Assembly (NCBI GenBank): GCA_028565635.1
Contig: JAOXYB010105381.1
Coordinates: forward strand, 1-21,155
Direction: 5' to 3'
DNA from: Phoronis ovalis
Taxonomy: Eukaryota; Phoronida; Phoronidae
DNA: 21,155 nt
The translations under genes and the position numbers were made by a program. Below, piece by piece: positions 11,501 to 18,100 of this stretch (position 1 is its first letter; each line of letters begins with the position of its first letter). The notes under the pieces are model-generated. The model did no database searches. It was not told the origin of the DNA and saw nothing but the letters and a program-made list of their open reading frames with translations.

Positions 11501-13070
11501 GCGTCTCATTTGGTGCAAACGATAGTAAGTATACCCCTATGACGAAAATTCACTCGATTATCCTGCAGTATTACAGTATTCGTTAAAATTATATCTGCCC
11601 ATGCCCATTTATCATTTTTAGTCACATGTTGCAGCCGTTACCTTGTTTTAGACGAAGTAAACTCCACATTTGAAATAAATAAATGTGCTATGATTTTAAT
11701 GCCGAGAAAGAAACGAGTTCATCTATGCCTGGTAATGGAAAAATAACCAGTCGTCACGGTCTGGTGATGTCAGTCCTGGTCGTTACCTGTTGCCATTCTA
11801 AGCTGAACATATTTGAACAAGGTATTTGTATTGACAAATCATGGTCCGGCATACTTTTTTCATTCTTTGCTCAAAAGTGATCATAAATATTAAAATTAAA
11901 TTTCACTATATCTTTGCTGTTGAAGATAATAATATTATATAGTATACAGATGTGTGGTCTACTGTCGGGACTTACAACATGGAACACTATTGATGAATAA
12001 TTCCGGGTATGGTGCCGTAAGCCGGAAAGAGTGAGTTATTCAATTAGAGAATGAATGTTACGATTTACTTCTCACTTTGATTAATATATGAACAGTTCTC
12101 AGTAGATCGAATTTGACTTTCAAAACTAAAAAAACAGACATCTATATAAAATGCAAAAGTTACGCAGTAAAACAACAAAAAAGCACCAAAGAGCTACAAC
12201 ACCTGCTATCTGTGCGAGTTTTGCAGTTATCCAGTAGTTTTCTGTTCTATTTCTAGGTGTCATTAGTGTTAAATTCAAGAAGTGACAATATGTATATGCC
12301 TGGGTCCAGTTCATTGGAGCATTCACAAGCAAATACCAATTATTGTGGCTTTCTAACCAGTAACCTGAAAGCACGTTTACTACGTAATATTAATCATAAA
12401 CTTCCTTTCCTCTGGTTCAATTTGAGCAATTTCCATTGATGTTAACTTGTAAAATAAGTGTAAAACAACTTGTTTAATTATAAGTGACGTCTGAAAAATC
12501 CTTATTCTAATAGTATTAAGCAATGCACAATTGGAATAATTTTGTCGGTGAAGCATTTTAAAAAAGTTAATTTCTGTTATAAGAAGAAACATCTTAGAAA
12601 ACCGAAAGACATGTGTAGATATTCGGTTGCACACCTAACTTTAATTTTTGAAAATATTGCAATTCAATGCCACATCACCATCTATTGTCAACGATAAAAG
12701 AACTTGATGTAAGCCGAAAGTGAAACTTGCCTATTTGATGTTTTTCTTTACAGAGCACGCGAGTAGCATTTCCCTCTTTTGTAAGATTATTGTTTGTGCA
12801 GAATTCTGTTTGTTCATAATCAGAAACTGTCCATTCACAAGTTTCGCATTCCCAACACTTTTTTAACGCTTCACATTCTTGTGGTAGATTGCATGATTGC
12901 CTCGTGCGTGTTCTAACGCCCTTTTCACATTCTCCTCGGGAGGAGCACAAGGACCACTCACCCCAGGAGCCTAAACTGCAAATGCTGCTGCCCGAATTGC
13001 TTTCTCCGGACACGTGCATAGCAGCAAAGCAGAATGTCAGTATAATGTTCGATGTGGTAGTCGTTTTCAT
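2318..13070 (-). CDS. MET/RON-type receptor tyrosine kinase with TSP1, C-type lectin, EGF-like and IPT ectodomain (19 exons, complete)
   Basis: Exons, 5' to 3': 13070-12731, 12364-12203, 10899-10780, 9599-9480, 9276-9164, 8853-8723, 8292-8125, 7976-7871, 7597-7428, 7272-7143, 6488-6315, 5998-5725, 5512-5378, 5203-5120, 4909-4725, 4282-4173, 4025-3863, 3195-3059, 2501-2318. They sum to 3006 nt (1001 residues plus TGA) with every phase matching. Predicted layout: signal peptide 1-22, TSP1 about 30-72, CTLD 107-247, laminin-EGF-like 248-285, three IPT domains about 286-593, transmembrane helix 608-633, kinase about 705-960. Catalytic residues are intact: glycine loop GKGYFG, K739 (VAIK), E758, HRD D834, DFG D852, activation-loop Y860/Y864/Y865. 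Kinase phrases such as [20 protein letters not shown] and SDVWSF closely follow MET. An active transmembrane kinase is inferred. Sema and PSI domains are absent, which is unusual for the family. Exon 1 splicing is the least certain part. Confidence 0.9.
2502..3058 (-). other. RTK intron 18, no other feature seen
   Basis: 557 bp, AT-rich, GT-AG. No open frame or repeat worth noting. Confidence 0.7.
3059..3195 (-). CDS. RTK exon 18: kinase C-lobe helices
   Basis: Acceptor TTAATTTTGTAG, donor AAAGT|GTAAGT, phase 0-2. [14 protein letters not shown], then APYADV and RLTRPEYSP match the MET C-lobe almost position by position. The competing donor 2 nt upstream (AAA|GTGTAA) would break the frame. 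Confidence 0.93.
3196..3862 (-). other. RTK intron 17, holding a more GC-rich segment
   Basis: Roughly 3340-3720 is visibly richer in G than the flanking DNA. It is bracketed by GGGGCCACT at 3351-3359 and AGTGGCCC at 3697-3704, which are inverted copies. The longer ends also align if an 8-nt gap is allowed. It could be a small non-autonomous inverted-repeat element. No tRNA or snRNA was recognised in it. Confidence 0.35.
3863..4025 (-). CDS. RTK exon 17: DFG and activation loop
   Basis: Acceptor TTCTTTCCAG, donor GATGTG|GTAAGC, phase 2-0. [19 protein letters not shown] carries D852 and tyrosines 860/864/865 in the Y-x-x-x-YY spacing shared by MET, RON and the insulin receptor. [11 protein letters not shown] and FTTKSDV follow MET very closely. 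Confidence 0.95.
4173..4282 (-). CDS. RTK exon 16: catalytic loop
   Basis: Acceptor TTCTACTTTCAG, donor TGCAT|GTAATA, phase 0-2. [18 protein letters not shown] is followed by [12 protein letters not shown], the receptor-type tyrosine kinase catalytic loop with base D834 and N839. Confidence 0.93.
4283..4724 (-). other. RTK intron 15, nothing further seen
   Basis: 442 bp between the hinge and catalytic-loop exons, with no coding sign on either strand. Confidence 0.7.
4725..4909 (-). CDS. RTK exon 15: kinase alpha-C helix and hinge
   Basis: Acceptor TTCATTAACAG, donor TAAC|GTAAGT, phase 1-0. [19 protein letters not shown] holds the alpha-C glutamate E758. [16 protein letters not shown] is the hinge and is nearly the MET/RON wording. 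Confidence 0.93.
5120..5203 (-). CDS. RTK exon 14: glycine loop and VAIK lysine
   Basis: Acceptor CCTTCTGTAG, donor AAAG|GTATGT, phase 1-1. It completes [11 protein letters not shown] and encodes VKVAIKALK with the ATP-anchoring K739. Confidence 0.92.
5378..5512 (-). CDS. RTK exon 13: juxtamembrane segment and start of glycine loop
   Basis: Acceptor TGTTTCAG, donor AAAG|GTTAGT, phase 1-1. It encodes a helical acidic/basic segment ([12 protein letters not shown]) and then [11 protein letters not shown], the first half of the kinase ATP loop, split by the intron. Confidence 0.9.
5633..5664. repeat. Perfect 32-bp palindrome in RTK intron 12
   Basis: AGTATATCATGACCCC at 5633-5648 is followed directly, with no spacer, by its exact reverse complement at 5649-5664. 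The centre is CCCCGGGG. It lies between the juxtamembrane exons, 61 bp upstream in transcript order of neither splice site consensus, so it does not overlap a splice signal. Confidence 0.95.
5725..5998 (-). CDS. RTK exon 12: membrane-proximal strand, transmembrane helix, juxtamembrane region
   Basis: Acceptor TTTATCTCCCAG, donor GCAG|GTAAAA, phase 0-1. [10 protein letters not shown] closes IPT 3. Residues 608-633 ([10 protein letters not shown], then [15 protein letters not shown]) are one hydrophobic helix followed by KWREEKK, a stop-transfer signal. The juxtamembrane part contains NDYDKP (Y662), a YxxP tyrosine motif. No DYR motif like the Cbl site of MET is seen. Confidence 0.92.
6315..6488 (-). 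CDS. RTK exon 11: IPT domain 3
   Basis: Acceptor TCGTTACAG, donor GTCGTG|GTAACT, phase 0-0. GKRLNYGC, then [17 protein letters not shown], then VTCRPP follow the standard IPT order (G-x-x-L, v-x-IG-x-x-x-C-x-V, C-x-PP). An acidic insert, [13 protein letters not shown], precedes the last strand, which continues into exon 12 as PKVVVFVGN. Confidence 0.87.
6489..7142 (-). other. RTK intron 10, no supported gene
   Basis: 654 bp. A 106-codon plus-strand frame (6753-7073) lies here but has no domain, no recognisable composition and no splice context, so it is treated as chance. The neighbouring 316-bp intron 5999-6314 is likewise featureless. Confidence 0.6.
7143..7272 (-). CDS. RTK exon 10: end of IPT 2, start of IPT 3
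   Basis: The acceptor has a long T tract before CAG; donor ATTATG|GTAAGT, phase 2-0. [12 protein letters not shown] corresponds to the F-x-Y-x-x-DP linker found before plexin/MET IPT domains. [14 protein letters not shown] opens the third IPT. Confidence 0.85.
7428..7597 (-). CDS. RTK exon 9: IPT domain 2, second part, with polybasic site
   Basis: Acceptor TTCTTTATAG, donor ACAG|GTTAGA, phase 0-2. [17 protein letters not shown] is the IPT C-terminal pattern. Between it and the strand [14 protein letters not shown] lies an unusually basic run, SKRRKRRLK (445-450 core), which fits the furin-type R-x-K/R-R consensus. Confidence 0.85.
7871..7976 (-). CDS. RTK exon 8: IPT domain 2, first part
   Basis: Acceptor CATGTTTTAG, donor CACG|GTACGT, phase 2-0. 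[16 protein letters not shown] matches the GG-x-x-I-x-V-x-G-x-NL core of IPT domains in plexins and MET. Confidence 0.85.
8125..8292 (-). CDS. RTK exon 7: end of IPT 1, start of IPT 2
   Basis: Acceptor ATTTTTTGCAG, donor GTTCA|GTAAGT, phase 2-2. TKILCISPP is the usual C-x-x-PP end of an IPT, followed by a GTHNISLV strand and [17 protein letters not shown], the boundary to the next IPT. Several N-glycosylation sequons are present (NNS, NIS, NNT). Confidence 0.87.
8293..8722 (-). other. RTK intron 6, nothing further seen
   Basis: 430 bp, A-rich on the plus strand. The frames at 8121-8408 are extensions of exon 7 into the intron. Confidence 0.65.
8723..8853 (-). CDS. RTK exon 6: IPT/TIG domain 1, first half
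   Basis: Acceptor TTGTTTCAG, donor ACAAG|GTAATG, phase 0-2. It encodes [20 protein letters not shown] followed by YGGYL, the classic IPT opening (P-x-x-G-P-x-x-GGT-x-I-T-I-x-G). VTIGEEEC supplies the strand with the first disulfide cysteine. Confidence 0.87.
8854..9163 (-). other. RTK intron 5, nothing further seen
   Basis: 310 bp between the EGF-like exon and the first IPT exon. AT-rich, no coding sign. Confidence 0.65.
9164..9276 (-). CDS. RTK exon 5: laminin-EGF-like module
   Basis: Acceptor TTTTCCCCAG, donor TGT|GTGAGT, phase 1-0. The cysteines at 250, 252, 263, 270, 272 and 285 follow the first part of a laminin-type EGF repeat (CNC, then GxxC, then ECLC). The last loop pair is missing, so it is a shortened LE module or an EGF-like variant. 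It sits where MET/RON would have the PSI domain, linking the lectin to the IPT stack. Confidence 0.8.
9480..9599 (-). CDS. RTK exon 4: calcium/sugar site of C-type lectin domain
   Basis: Acceptor CTATCTTCAG, donor CAAC|GTAAGT. This exon carries GEPN (E213, N215), the GNEDC glutamate E222 with cysteine 2, GLWNDFSC (N234, D235, cysteine 3) and PFIC (cysteine 4). All five ligands of the conserved calcium site 2 of mannose-type CTLDs are present. By analogy with mannose-binding proteins, calcium-dependent binding of mannose/GlcNAc/fucose-class sugars is predicted. A closer AG at 9591-9590 is rejected because it would break the frame. Confidence 0.88.
9600..10779 (-). other. RTK intron 3, decayed GAT-rich repeat and a large hairpin
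   Basis: 1180 bp inside the lectin domain. About 9700-10050 is a degenerate GAT/GATAAT-rich low-complexity tract, including a GGTGGCGGTGGCGG patch near 9710. The perfect inverted repeat at 10010-10147 grows out of it. Nothing recognisable is seen at 10150-10779. Confidence 0.6.
10010..10147. repeat. Perfect inverted repeat with 58-bp arms and a 22-nt loop
   Basis: Positions 10010-10067 and 10090-10147 are exact reverse complements over all 58 bases; I compared them base by base. The 22-nt loop contains CAGCAGCAGCAG. The RTK primary transcript would fold into a long uninterrupted hairpin here. Possible origins are template switching, a fold-back insertion or an assembly artefact. Confidence 0.95.
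10780..10899 (-). CDS. RTK exon 3: middle of C-type lectin domain
   Basis: Acceptor TTATCCTCAG, donor ACTA|GTAAGC, phase 1-1. It encodes the WIGG-type core as GYWIGANDF, followed by [15 protein letters not shown], which corresponds to the usual W-x-W-x-DG-x-PV-x-YT run. A donor 12 nt upstream (CCT|GTAAAT) is also possible, but only the chosen one restores the canonical PVNYTNFADGEPN across the junction. Confidence 0.85.
10964..12040. mobile_element. Inverted-repeat (fold-back/MITE-like) element in RTK intron 2
   Basis: About 100 bp at 10964-11062 matches, in inverted orientation, 11939-12040. Shared blocks include CTGTCGGGACT, ACAACATG, TATTGA-GAATAA, CCGGGT and GGTGCCG, with scattered mismatches and small gaps. 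The element fills most of the 1303-bp intron between lectin exons 2 and 3. No transposase frame is present, so it would be non-autonomous. Its exact ends and target-site duplication could not be set by eye. Confidence 0.6.
11143..11528. repeat. Second, nested imperfect inverted repeat
   Basis: TTACTATCGTTTGCA (11143-11157) is matched exactly by the reverse complement of 11514-11528, and TGTGGTACAGTGGTAT (11221-11236) by that of 11485-11500. Weaker matching continues inward through GCAAAGG (11282-11288) to CTTTGTGA/TCACAAAG around the centre near 11347. Indels of about 50 and 20 nt interrupt the arms. Confidence 0.75.
12203..12364 (-). CDS. RTK exon 2: first part of C-type lectin domain
   Basis: The acceptor GTGCTTTCAG and donor GCAG|GTGTTG give a phase 1-1 exon. 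It encodes the CTLD start: [13 protein letters not shown], then NWTQAYTYC, which holds the first core cysteine, and then [10 protein letters not shown]-linked sequons occur at NWT, NLT and NRT. The W-x-x-A-x-x-x-C pattern is the standard first helix of the fold. Confidence 0.85.
12365..12730 (-). other. RTK intron 1, apparent GC-AG type
   Basis: 366 bp, with donor AG|GCAAGT after 12731 and acceptor TTTCAG at 12365. No other feature was seen. Confidence 0.55.
12731..13070 (-). CDS. RTK exon 1: signal peptide and TSP1 repeat
   Basis: The ATG at 13070 is chosen because it starts a good secretory signal: MK, then a hydrophobic [10 protein letters not shown] core, with likely cleavage near residue 22. 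An in-frame ATG at 13127 would put 19 extra residues in front and bury the signal. Residues 36-57 (WGEWSLC...GVRTRTR) are a typical thrombospondin type 1 pattern with W-x-x-W, C-x-x-C-like spacing and an RTR strand. A Cys-rich tail follows (C72, C75, C78). N101 is in a glycosylation sequon. The exon ends in phase 1 at an apparent GC donor (AG|GCAAGT). An alternative GT donor after 12752 also keeps phase 1. Confidence 0.8.
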
Positions 13071-13112
13071 GTCTTCGTATTTATTCAAATAGTTTACAAG
13101 CTGTGTATAGAT

Positions 13113-13149
13113 ATGCACTACATACATACACTCTTTTTATGTAGTGCAT
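13113..13149. repeat. Perfect 12-bp inverted repeat at the RTK 5' end
   Basis: ATGCACTACATA (13113-13124) is matched exactly by its reverse complement at 13138-13149, with a 13-nt spacer. It lies 43-79 nt upstream of the start codon and overlaps the TATA-like element. Confidence 0.8.
13131..13141 (-). promoter_or_regulatory. Possible TATA element upstream of the RTK start codon
   Basis: CATAAAAAGAG on the minus strand lies about 60 nt before the ATG, so transcription could begin near 13105-13110. It falls in the loop and right arm of a 12-bp inverted repeat. Alternatively, the CACAG ending at 13101 could be a splice acceptor for a 5' UTR exon or a trans-spliced leader. Confidence 0.3.
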
Positions 13150-15340
13150 TTAATCCACACGTTTAGGACAGTAAAAAACAGAAAAATACAACAATATGTT
13201 CATTACAAACTAACTGGACATAAATGTAATGTAAATCCAAGCTATATCGCCAATCGTAGGAAGTATGTTGAATGGCGCTGCATGCCTAATGTTTCCTTAT
13301 TTACCAAAATATCTCCTTTTTATGTACTGTCTCTCTGCATTTCATTCGTATTTATCCGCTCTAATAAATGTTAATCTTATAATAAATGTATACCACGGTA
13401 GTAAGTAACTTCAAAATGGCATGATTCCAATTCTGCTTTAAATTATCAAGTTTGTTCTGTGGAATTGCTCAATTCCCTTTTTTCGCATTTCAGCAAAATC
13501 TCGGGTCTCTGTACAGTTTTCTTGTACTGTTTTACAAAAACTGTTAAGAAATTATCAATCGACATGTAATTATATCATATAAGTTATCACCATCAGTTTT
13601 CTGTGTTATTTTAACTGTAAAAACTGATTATTATTTTCAGAAAAATCAATGGATGATAAGGAAGGAAATGCTACGAGTTACCATATCAACCACTTGCGTT
13701 TTGAATAGATTTCGGCATAATACCCCATCGATATTAACAGACAGTTGTAAAACATAGTTTTCTCTCACACACACACACACTACAGGAACATCCTACAACG
13801 AGTTTTTAACTAGGCGGAAAATAATATGTAAACTACAAAACTATACTCTTTTTTATTATACGTCAGTCGCTTTGGAGATTGTATTGTATTACCTGATATA
13901 CGACACTGGAAAAGCAAAGGCAAAAATAAATCCCAATATACATACCTCGATGAAAACTTTCATGAAAATGCCAGCTATTTATTCTTAAGTTCCCATAAGA
14001 TCTCCGGCTTATTTTTATAAAGTTACTTGAACAATAGAACGATAGACTGAACTGTAATAGTATTAAGTAAGGCCTATCAAACCAGAAAAGAACAACCAGA
14101 AACATGCACGTTTTATCAGTGCCTAGAAAACACTGATCTACCCTTGTTACATTTTAAATTCCTAATTCTCAGCAAGGAAACCAATTCTTTTTAAAAATTA
14201 AATTAAAAAGTCAACTATGATTAGCTCTGCTAGATTACTATTATTTTCACAGATGTTTTTGATAGACGTAAAGAATGGTTTATGTGTGGTTTAACTAAAA
14301 GTCCAACCAACATCATCTGGGCGTTTATGTAATTGCGTTATATGAATGTATTTACTTACTACATCTAATAGTGTAATATGACTCGCAGTGGATACCGTCG
14401 TGGGACCCCGTGAATTCGTCATTATAGTTTCTGTATTGCCAGCTTTCCATTTTTATAAATAAAGTGGTCTATTTTCATTTTTTTCAGAATTAGCAAGTCT
14501 TCCACCTTTAACTATGTTAATATTACGCATTTCGGTACAAATAAAACTGTTACACGTATAAGTACAGTGAAGACGCGCCATCTGGTCACAAATGTCTGCG
14601 ATTCGTATAAATTCATATGCTAAAAGTTAGCTGGGAAAACACCTGGGGAAAAATGCCATTACAGATGTTTAGGTCCAGGATTTCGATTTCGTCAGTGCAC
14701 CTGCTTTTTACAGATAAACCTGGTCCTCTTTAAAAACAAACGTTATCCGCATTTAATTTCTTACTGTGTTCATGGTGATAATAAATCAAAAATAAAATTG
14801 CCTTTATTTTTAATGATCATTTAATTCGCAAACCCCGCCCTCTTATACTTCAAAACAATTTCCGATATGTTACCGAATTAAATAGAAAATTGTTTGTAGT
14901 CATAGAGAAAAATCTGTAACAGTTTAACAGCAATCAAACTTGTTACAGTTTTAATTTTATTGAATTGTTTAATTTCATTAATTATGTAAGATCGGACAAA
15001 CTACAGATTCAATTGTACATAATGGATTGAATAGTTGAATGCTAACACATGTATATTAATTCTTTTTGCAACCCAAACATTGTAATACGAGCCCGGAATT
15101 ATTATAAAAGATTATGCATGTTTTTAGATTGCCCACTCGATCTTTAGACACATAAGGATACTGTCTGTACTACGATTTGATTGTATTTTGTATTTAGCCT
15201 GATTAACGTACGTCTTATTTCACATATCTGCAGTTAAAGTAATTTTATAATCCCTTGTATGTGCCACTATTCGTCCACGCCTCCGATACGTCAGTAAAGC
15301 GAGCAGATTTCGCTGATCCAATTTTTCTCACGTTCCTAAA
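13150..15340. other. Intergenic region between the two genes, no gene seen
   Basis: It runs from the 3' end of the lectin gene to the RTK 5' end and should hold the RTK promoter. A (CA)7 run lies at 13766-13780. The 80-codon minus-strand frame at 13863-14105 has no recognisable domain or signal. Unseen 5' UTR exons are possible. Confidence 0.55.
13766..13780. repeat. (CA)n microsatellite
   Basis: Seven and a half uninterrupted CA units. Confidence 0.95.
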
Positions 15341-15369
15341 ATAACACAAAAAGAGGTAACCGGACACTA

Positions 15370-15375
15370 TTTATT
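15370..15375 (-). terminator. Poly(A) signal of the lectin gene
   Basis: AATAAA on the minus strand lies about 265 nt after the stop codon, with a T/GT-rich stretch (TTTTTGTGTTATTTT) about 20-30 nt downstream near 15340. No earlier AATAAA was seen in the 3' UTR. Confidence 0.55.
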
Positions 15376-15639
15376 TATACTCCATAGCAAGAATGAGAAA
15401 AATCACAATTTAAGAAAATTGCTTTTCTTTGCCATGTGTGTATTTTGTTTCGTTCTCTTTTTAAACATTTAAAAAAAGATATTAGTGATAAAAAAATGTA
15501 AGAGCAGTTTCGCTGCACAAGGGCAGTTCCTGTCATATTATGGTTTACTATTACTAGAACAGTTAAAACGTTTCCACATGAAAACCAGAGCGAGAATACA
15601 CCAAATTCACGAGTTATGGAAAACCATTTGATCCTCTTA

Positions 15640-15820
15640 TTACCTCTTTTTCCATCCTCTCCAAGCAAAATAAAAGCACATGGAGAACGCCAATGCCATT
15701 ATCACCGCCAATCCTGTCAGTAGCATTACTTCTGCCATGTTGACCGTGAAGCGCTCTCTGGTGGGGGCAGCGTACGTCTCCTCCGTAGAGCCGGTTGGCG
15801 GAGGTGTCAATTCTGCAAAC
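15640..15820 (-). CDS. Lectin gene exon G: transmembrane helix and short tail
   Basis: Acceptor TTTCAACAG joins in phase 2 to give R then FAELTPPPTGSTEE. The hydrophobic run MAEVMLLTGLAVIMALAFSM plus CFYFAW spans the membrane and RGWKKR forms a basic stop-transfer tail before TAA (15642-15640). A Pro-rich segment and TRERF separate the stalk from the membrane. Confidence 0.82.
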
Positions 15821-18061
15821 CTGTTGAAATTTTTTTTATTAATATCTGATCAGGTAATTAATAAACATATTTTATTTTTACATATTAATTATCCTTTTCC
15901 TCTTCTTAGACATTAGCTGTTGCCTAATAAATCGCTACAATCAGGTAATCAATAGTTTTAACAGAAAACCGAGAGCATATTTTTGGATGTATAAGTTGCA
16001 TTTAATCCCAAGTGGTACTTCAACAAGCTAGTGATGTATTTGCCATCCTGCAAAACTGCACTGTCTTTGGTTTTCTGGCACTGGTAATGAGATATCCGAA
16101 ACCCAGCGCGCAATCCATTAAACTATCAACGAGCCGGATCAACGGCAACTGAACATATCGTTTTATACATAATGTAACATCCAATTTAATATAAAAAATC
16201 CATGCCTACGATATCGGGAACGCATAAGACACATTGCATTGAAAAGATACCAGATAATATACCTGAAAATACACTGGGTAATATATTTGAAAATACATTG
16301 TGTAATATACCTAAGAATACACTGAGCAATATACTTGAAATACACGGGGTAATATACTTAAAAACAAACACGGGGTAATATACCTGAACATACACTGGTT
16401 AATATACCTGAAATTGTTTTCAGCCATTGTTGTTCTTCCAGTGCTTGATGCAATTCCACTTATCGTTCTTAATGTCTGTTCCGCCGAAGAGGATGTAGAT
16501 GTCTTACTGTCTCCTCTTCTGGGCGCGTTGGACACTGATGAGCCATTACTTGTAGTAGTAGTAGTAACATTGAGTGTCGGTGTTGCTATATTGGTCGTTG
16601 GTAATGTACTCGTTTGTGGTAAAACGAATGTGCAAGTTACTGCGGGTGTCACAGCTATTGTTACCGAGTTATTACTGAGTGCGTTTGGCGTAAATGGGGT
16701 AGTTGCTGGTGTTGCCCTAGATGATATAGTTGTTACTGATTCTATAACAGTTGTAGTTGTATAATTTTTTGTCAGTGGCAAAGTGGTTGTAGTAGTTTTT
16801 GTTGTAATAACAGCCGTAGGAGTAATCGTTGTAGTTGTTGTTTTTAAAGTATTGCCTATTATGGGTGCCTTGCTACTGTTGGTCGATACATCTGTGGTTC
16901 TTGACACTTGTTCTGTTTTATAGTAAGGTGTTCTGGTTGGGATAATTTTTTCCTTATAAGTGGTAGTTGTTGGTTTGGTAGCCGAAGTTCTTGGCACATT
17001 TTCAGTTGTGACAATTTTTTCCTTATAAGTGGTAGTTGTTGGTTTGGTAGCCGTAGTTTTGGGCACATTCTCTGTTGAAACAACTTTTTCCTTGTAAGTG
17101 GTAGTTGTTGGTTTGATAACCGTAGTTCTTGTCACATTCTCAGTTGAAACCACTTTTACCTTGTAAGTGGTAGTTGATGGTTTGGTAGCCGAAGTTATTG
17201 GCACATTCTCAGTTGGGACAATTTTTTCCTTGTGAGTGGTAGTTGTTGGTTTGTTAGCCGAAGTTCTTGGCACTTTCTCAGTTGGGACAATTTTTTCCTT
17301 GTGAGTGGTAGTTGATGGTTTGGTAGCCGAAGTTCTTGGCACATTCTCAGTTGGGACAATTTTTTCCTTATAAGTGGTTGTTGTTGGTTTGTTAGCCGAA
17401 GTTCTTGGCACATTCTCAGTTGGGACAATTTTTTCCTTGTGAGTGGTAGTTGTTGGTTTAACAGCCGTAGTTTTTGACACATTCTTTGTTGAAACAACTT
17501 TTTCCTTGTGAGTAGTAGTTGTTGGTTTGGTAGCAGTAGTTTTTGGCATATTCTCAGTTAGGACAAGTTTTTCCTTGTCAGTGGTACTTGTTGGTTTGGT
17601 AATCGAAGTACTTCGTACAGTTGTTGTAGCTGCTCGTGTAGCAATTGAAGATGTCTGTATTTTAGTTGTGGTTGGCTTGGTAGTAGTTGGTGGCTTAGTA
17701 GTGATGGCTGTTGGTGTAGTTGAAGTGCTTATTGGCATTGTGGTTGCAGTTGTTGCCACTGTTGTGGTGGTTGTTGTGACCGTCATTGTAGTCGGTGGTG
17801 ATACAGTAGTTGTAGTTTTTGGAGCGATATCATATTGACATAGAAAGTGATGTTTTTCTGAACACCGAAGATTATTCCACAATTTTTCTACTGAATTCAT
17901 AGTTGCAACGCAGCTTTTGCCGTCAGTCGGTTGATTATTTTCCCAAAAATGTGTGTTGACATCTTTGGCAGCTACAAAAAAAAGCAGTCGTATGATACAC
18001 GTAAGCTTCTTTGGTCTTTATCACAATGTCAATAAACATCCAATAGGTCTATCGATATCAC

Positions 18062-18100
<39 letters not shown>

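Noticed and set aside
13071-13127. Earlier in-frame ATG for the receptor at 13127
   Set aside because: It adds a non-hydrophobic 19-residue extension ahead of a good signal peptide and overlaps the likely promoter or 5' UTR.
13592-13627. Small hairpin ATCAGTTTT/AAAACTGAT in the intergenic region
   Set aside because: Nine-bp AT-rich arms are expected by chance at this composition.
13863-14105. 80-codon minus-strand frame in the intergenic region
   Set aside because: No recognisable domain, AT-driven composition and no linked exons.
13070-15645. Possibility that the lectin gene and the receptor gene form one transcript, using the donor-like AGAG|GTAATA at the lectin stop codon
   Set aside because: The receptor has its own signal peptide, the lectin has a TM helix, a stop codon and a poly(A) signal, and no phase-2 exon was seen between them.
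16414-17838. Plus-strand open frames of 103 and 116 codons, and alternative minus-strand frames, across the Thr-rich exon
   Set aside because: The 69-bp repeat length is a multiple of three and the codon bias is strong, so several frames stay open by chance. Only the minus-strand Thr frame links to CTLD2 and the TM exon.
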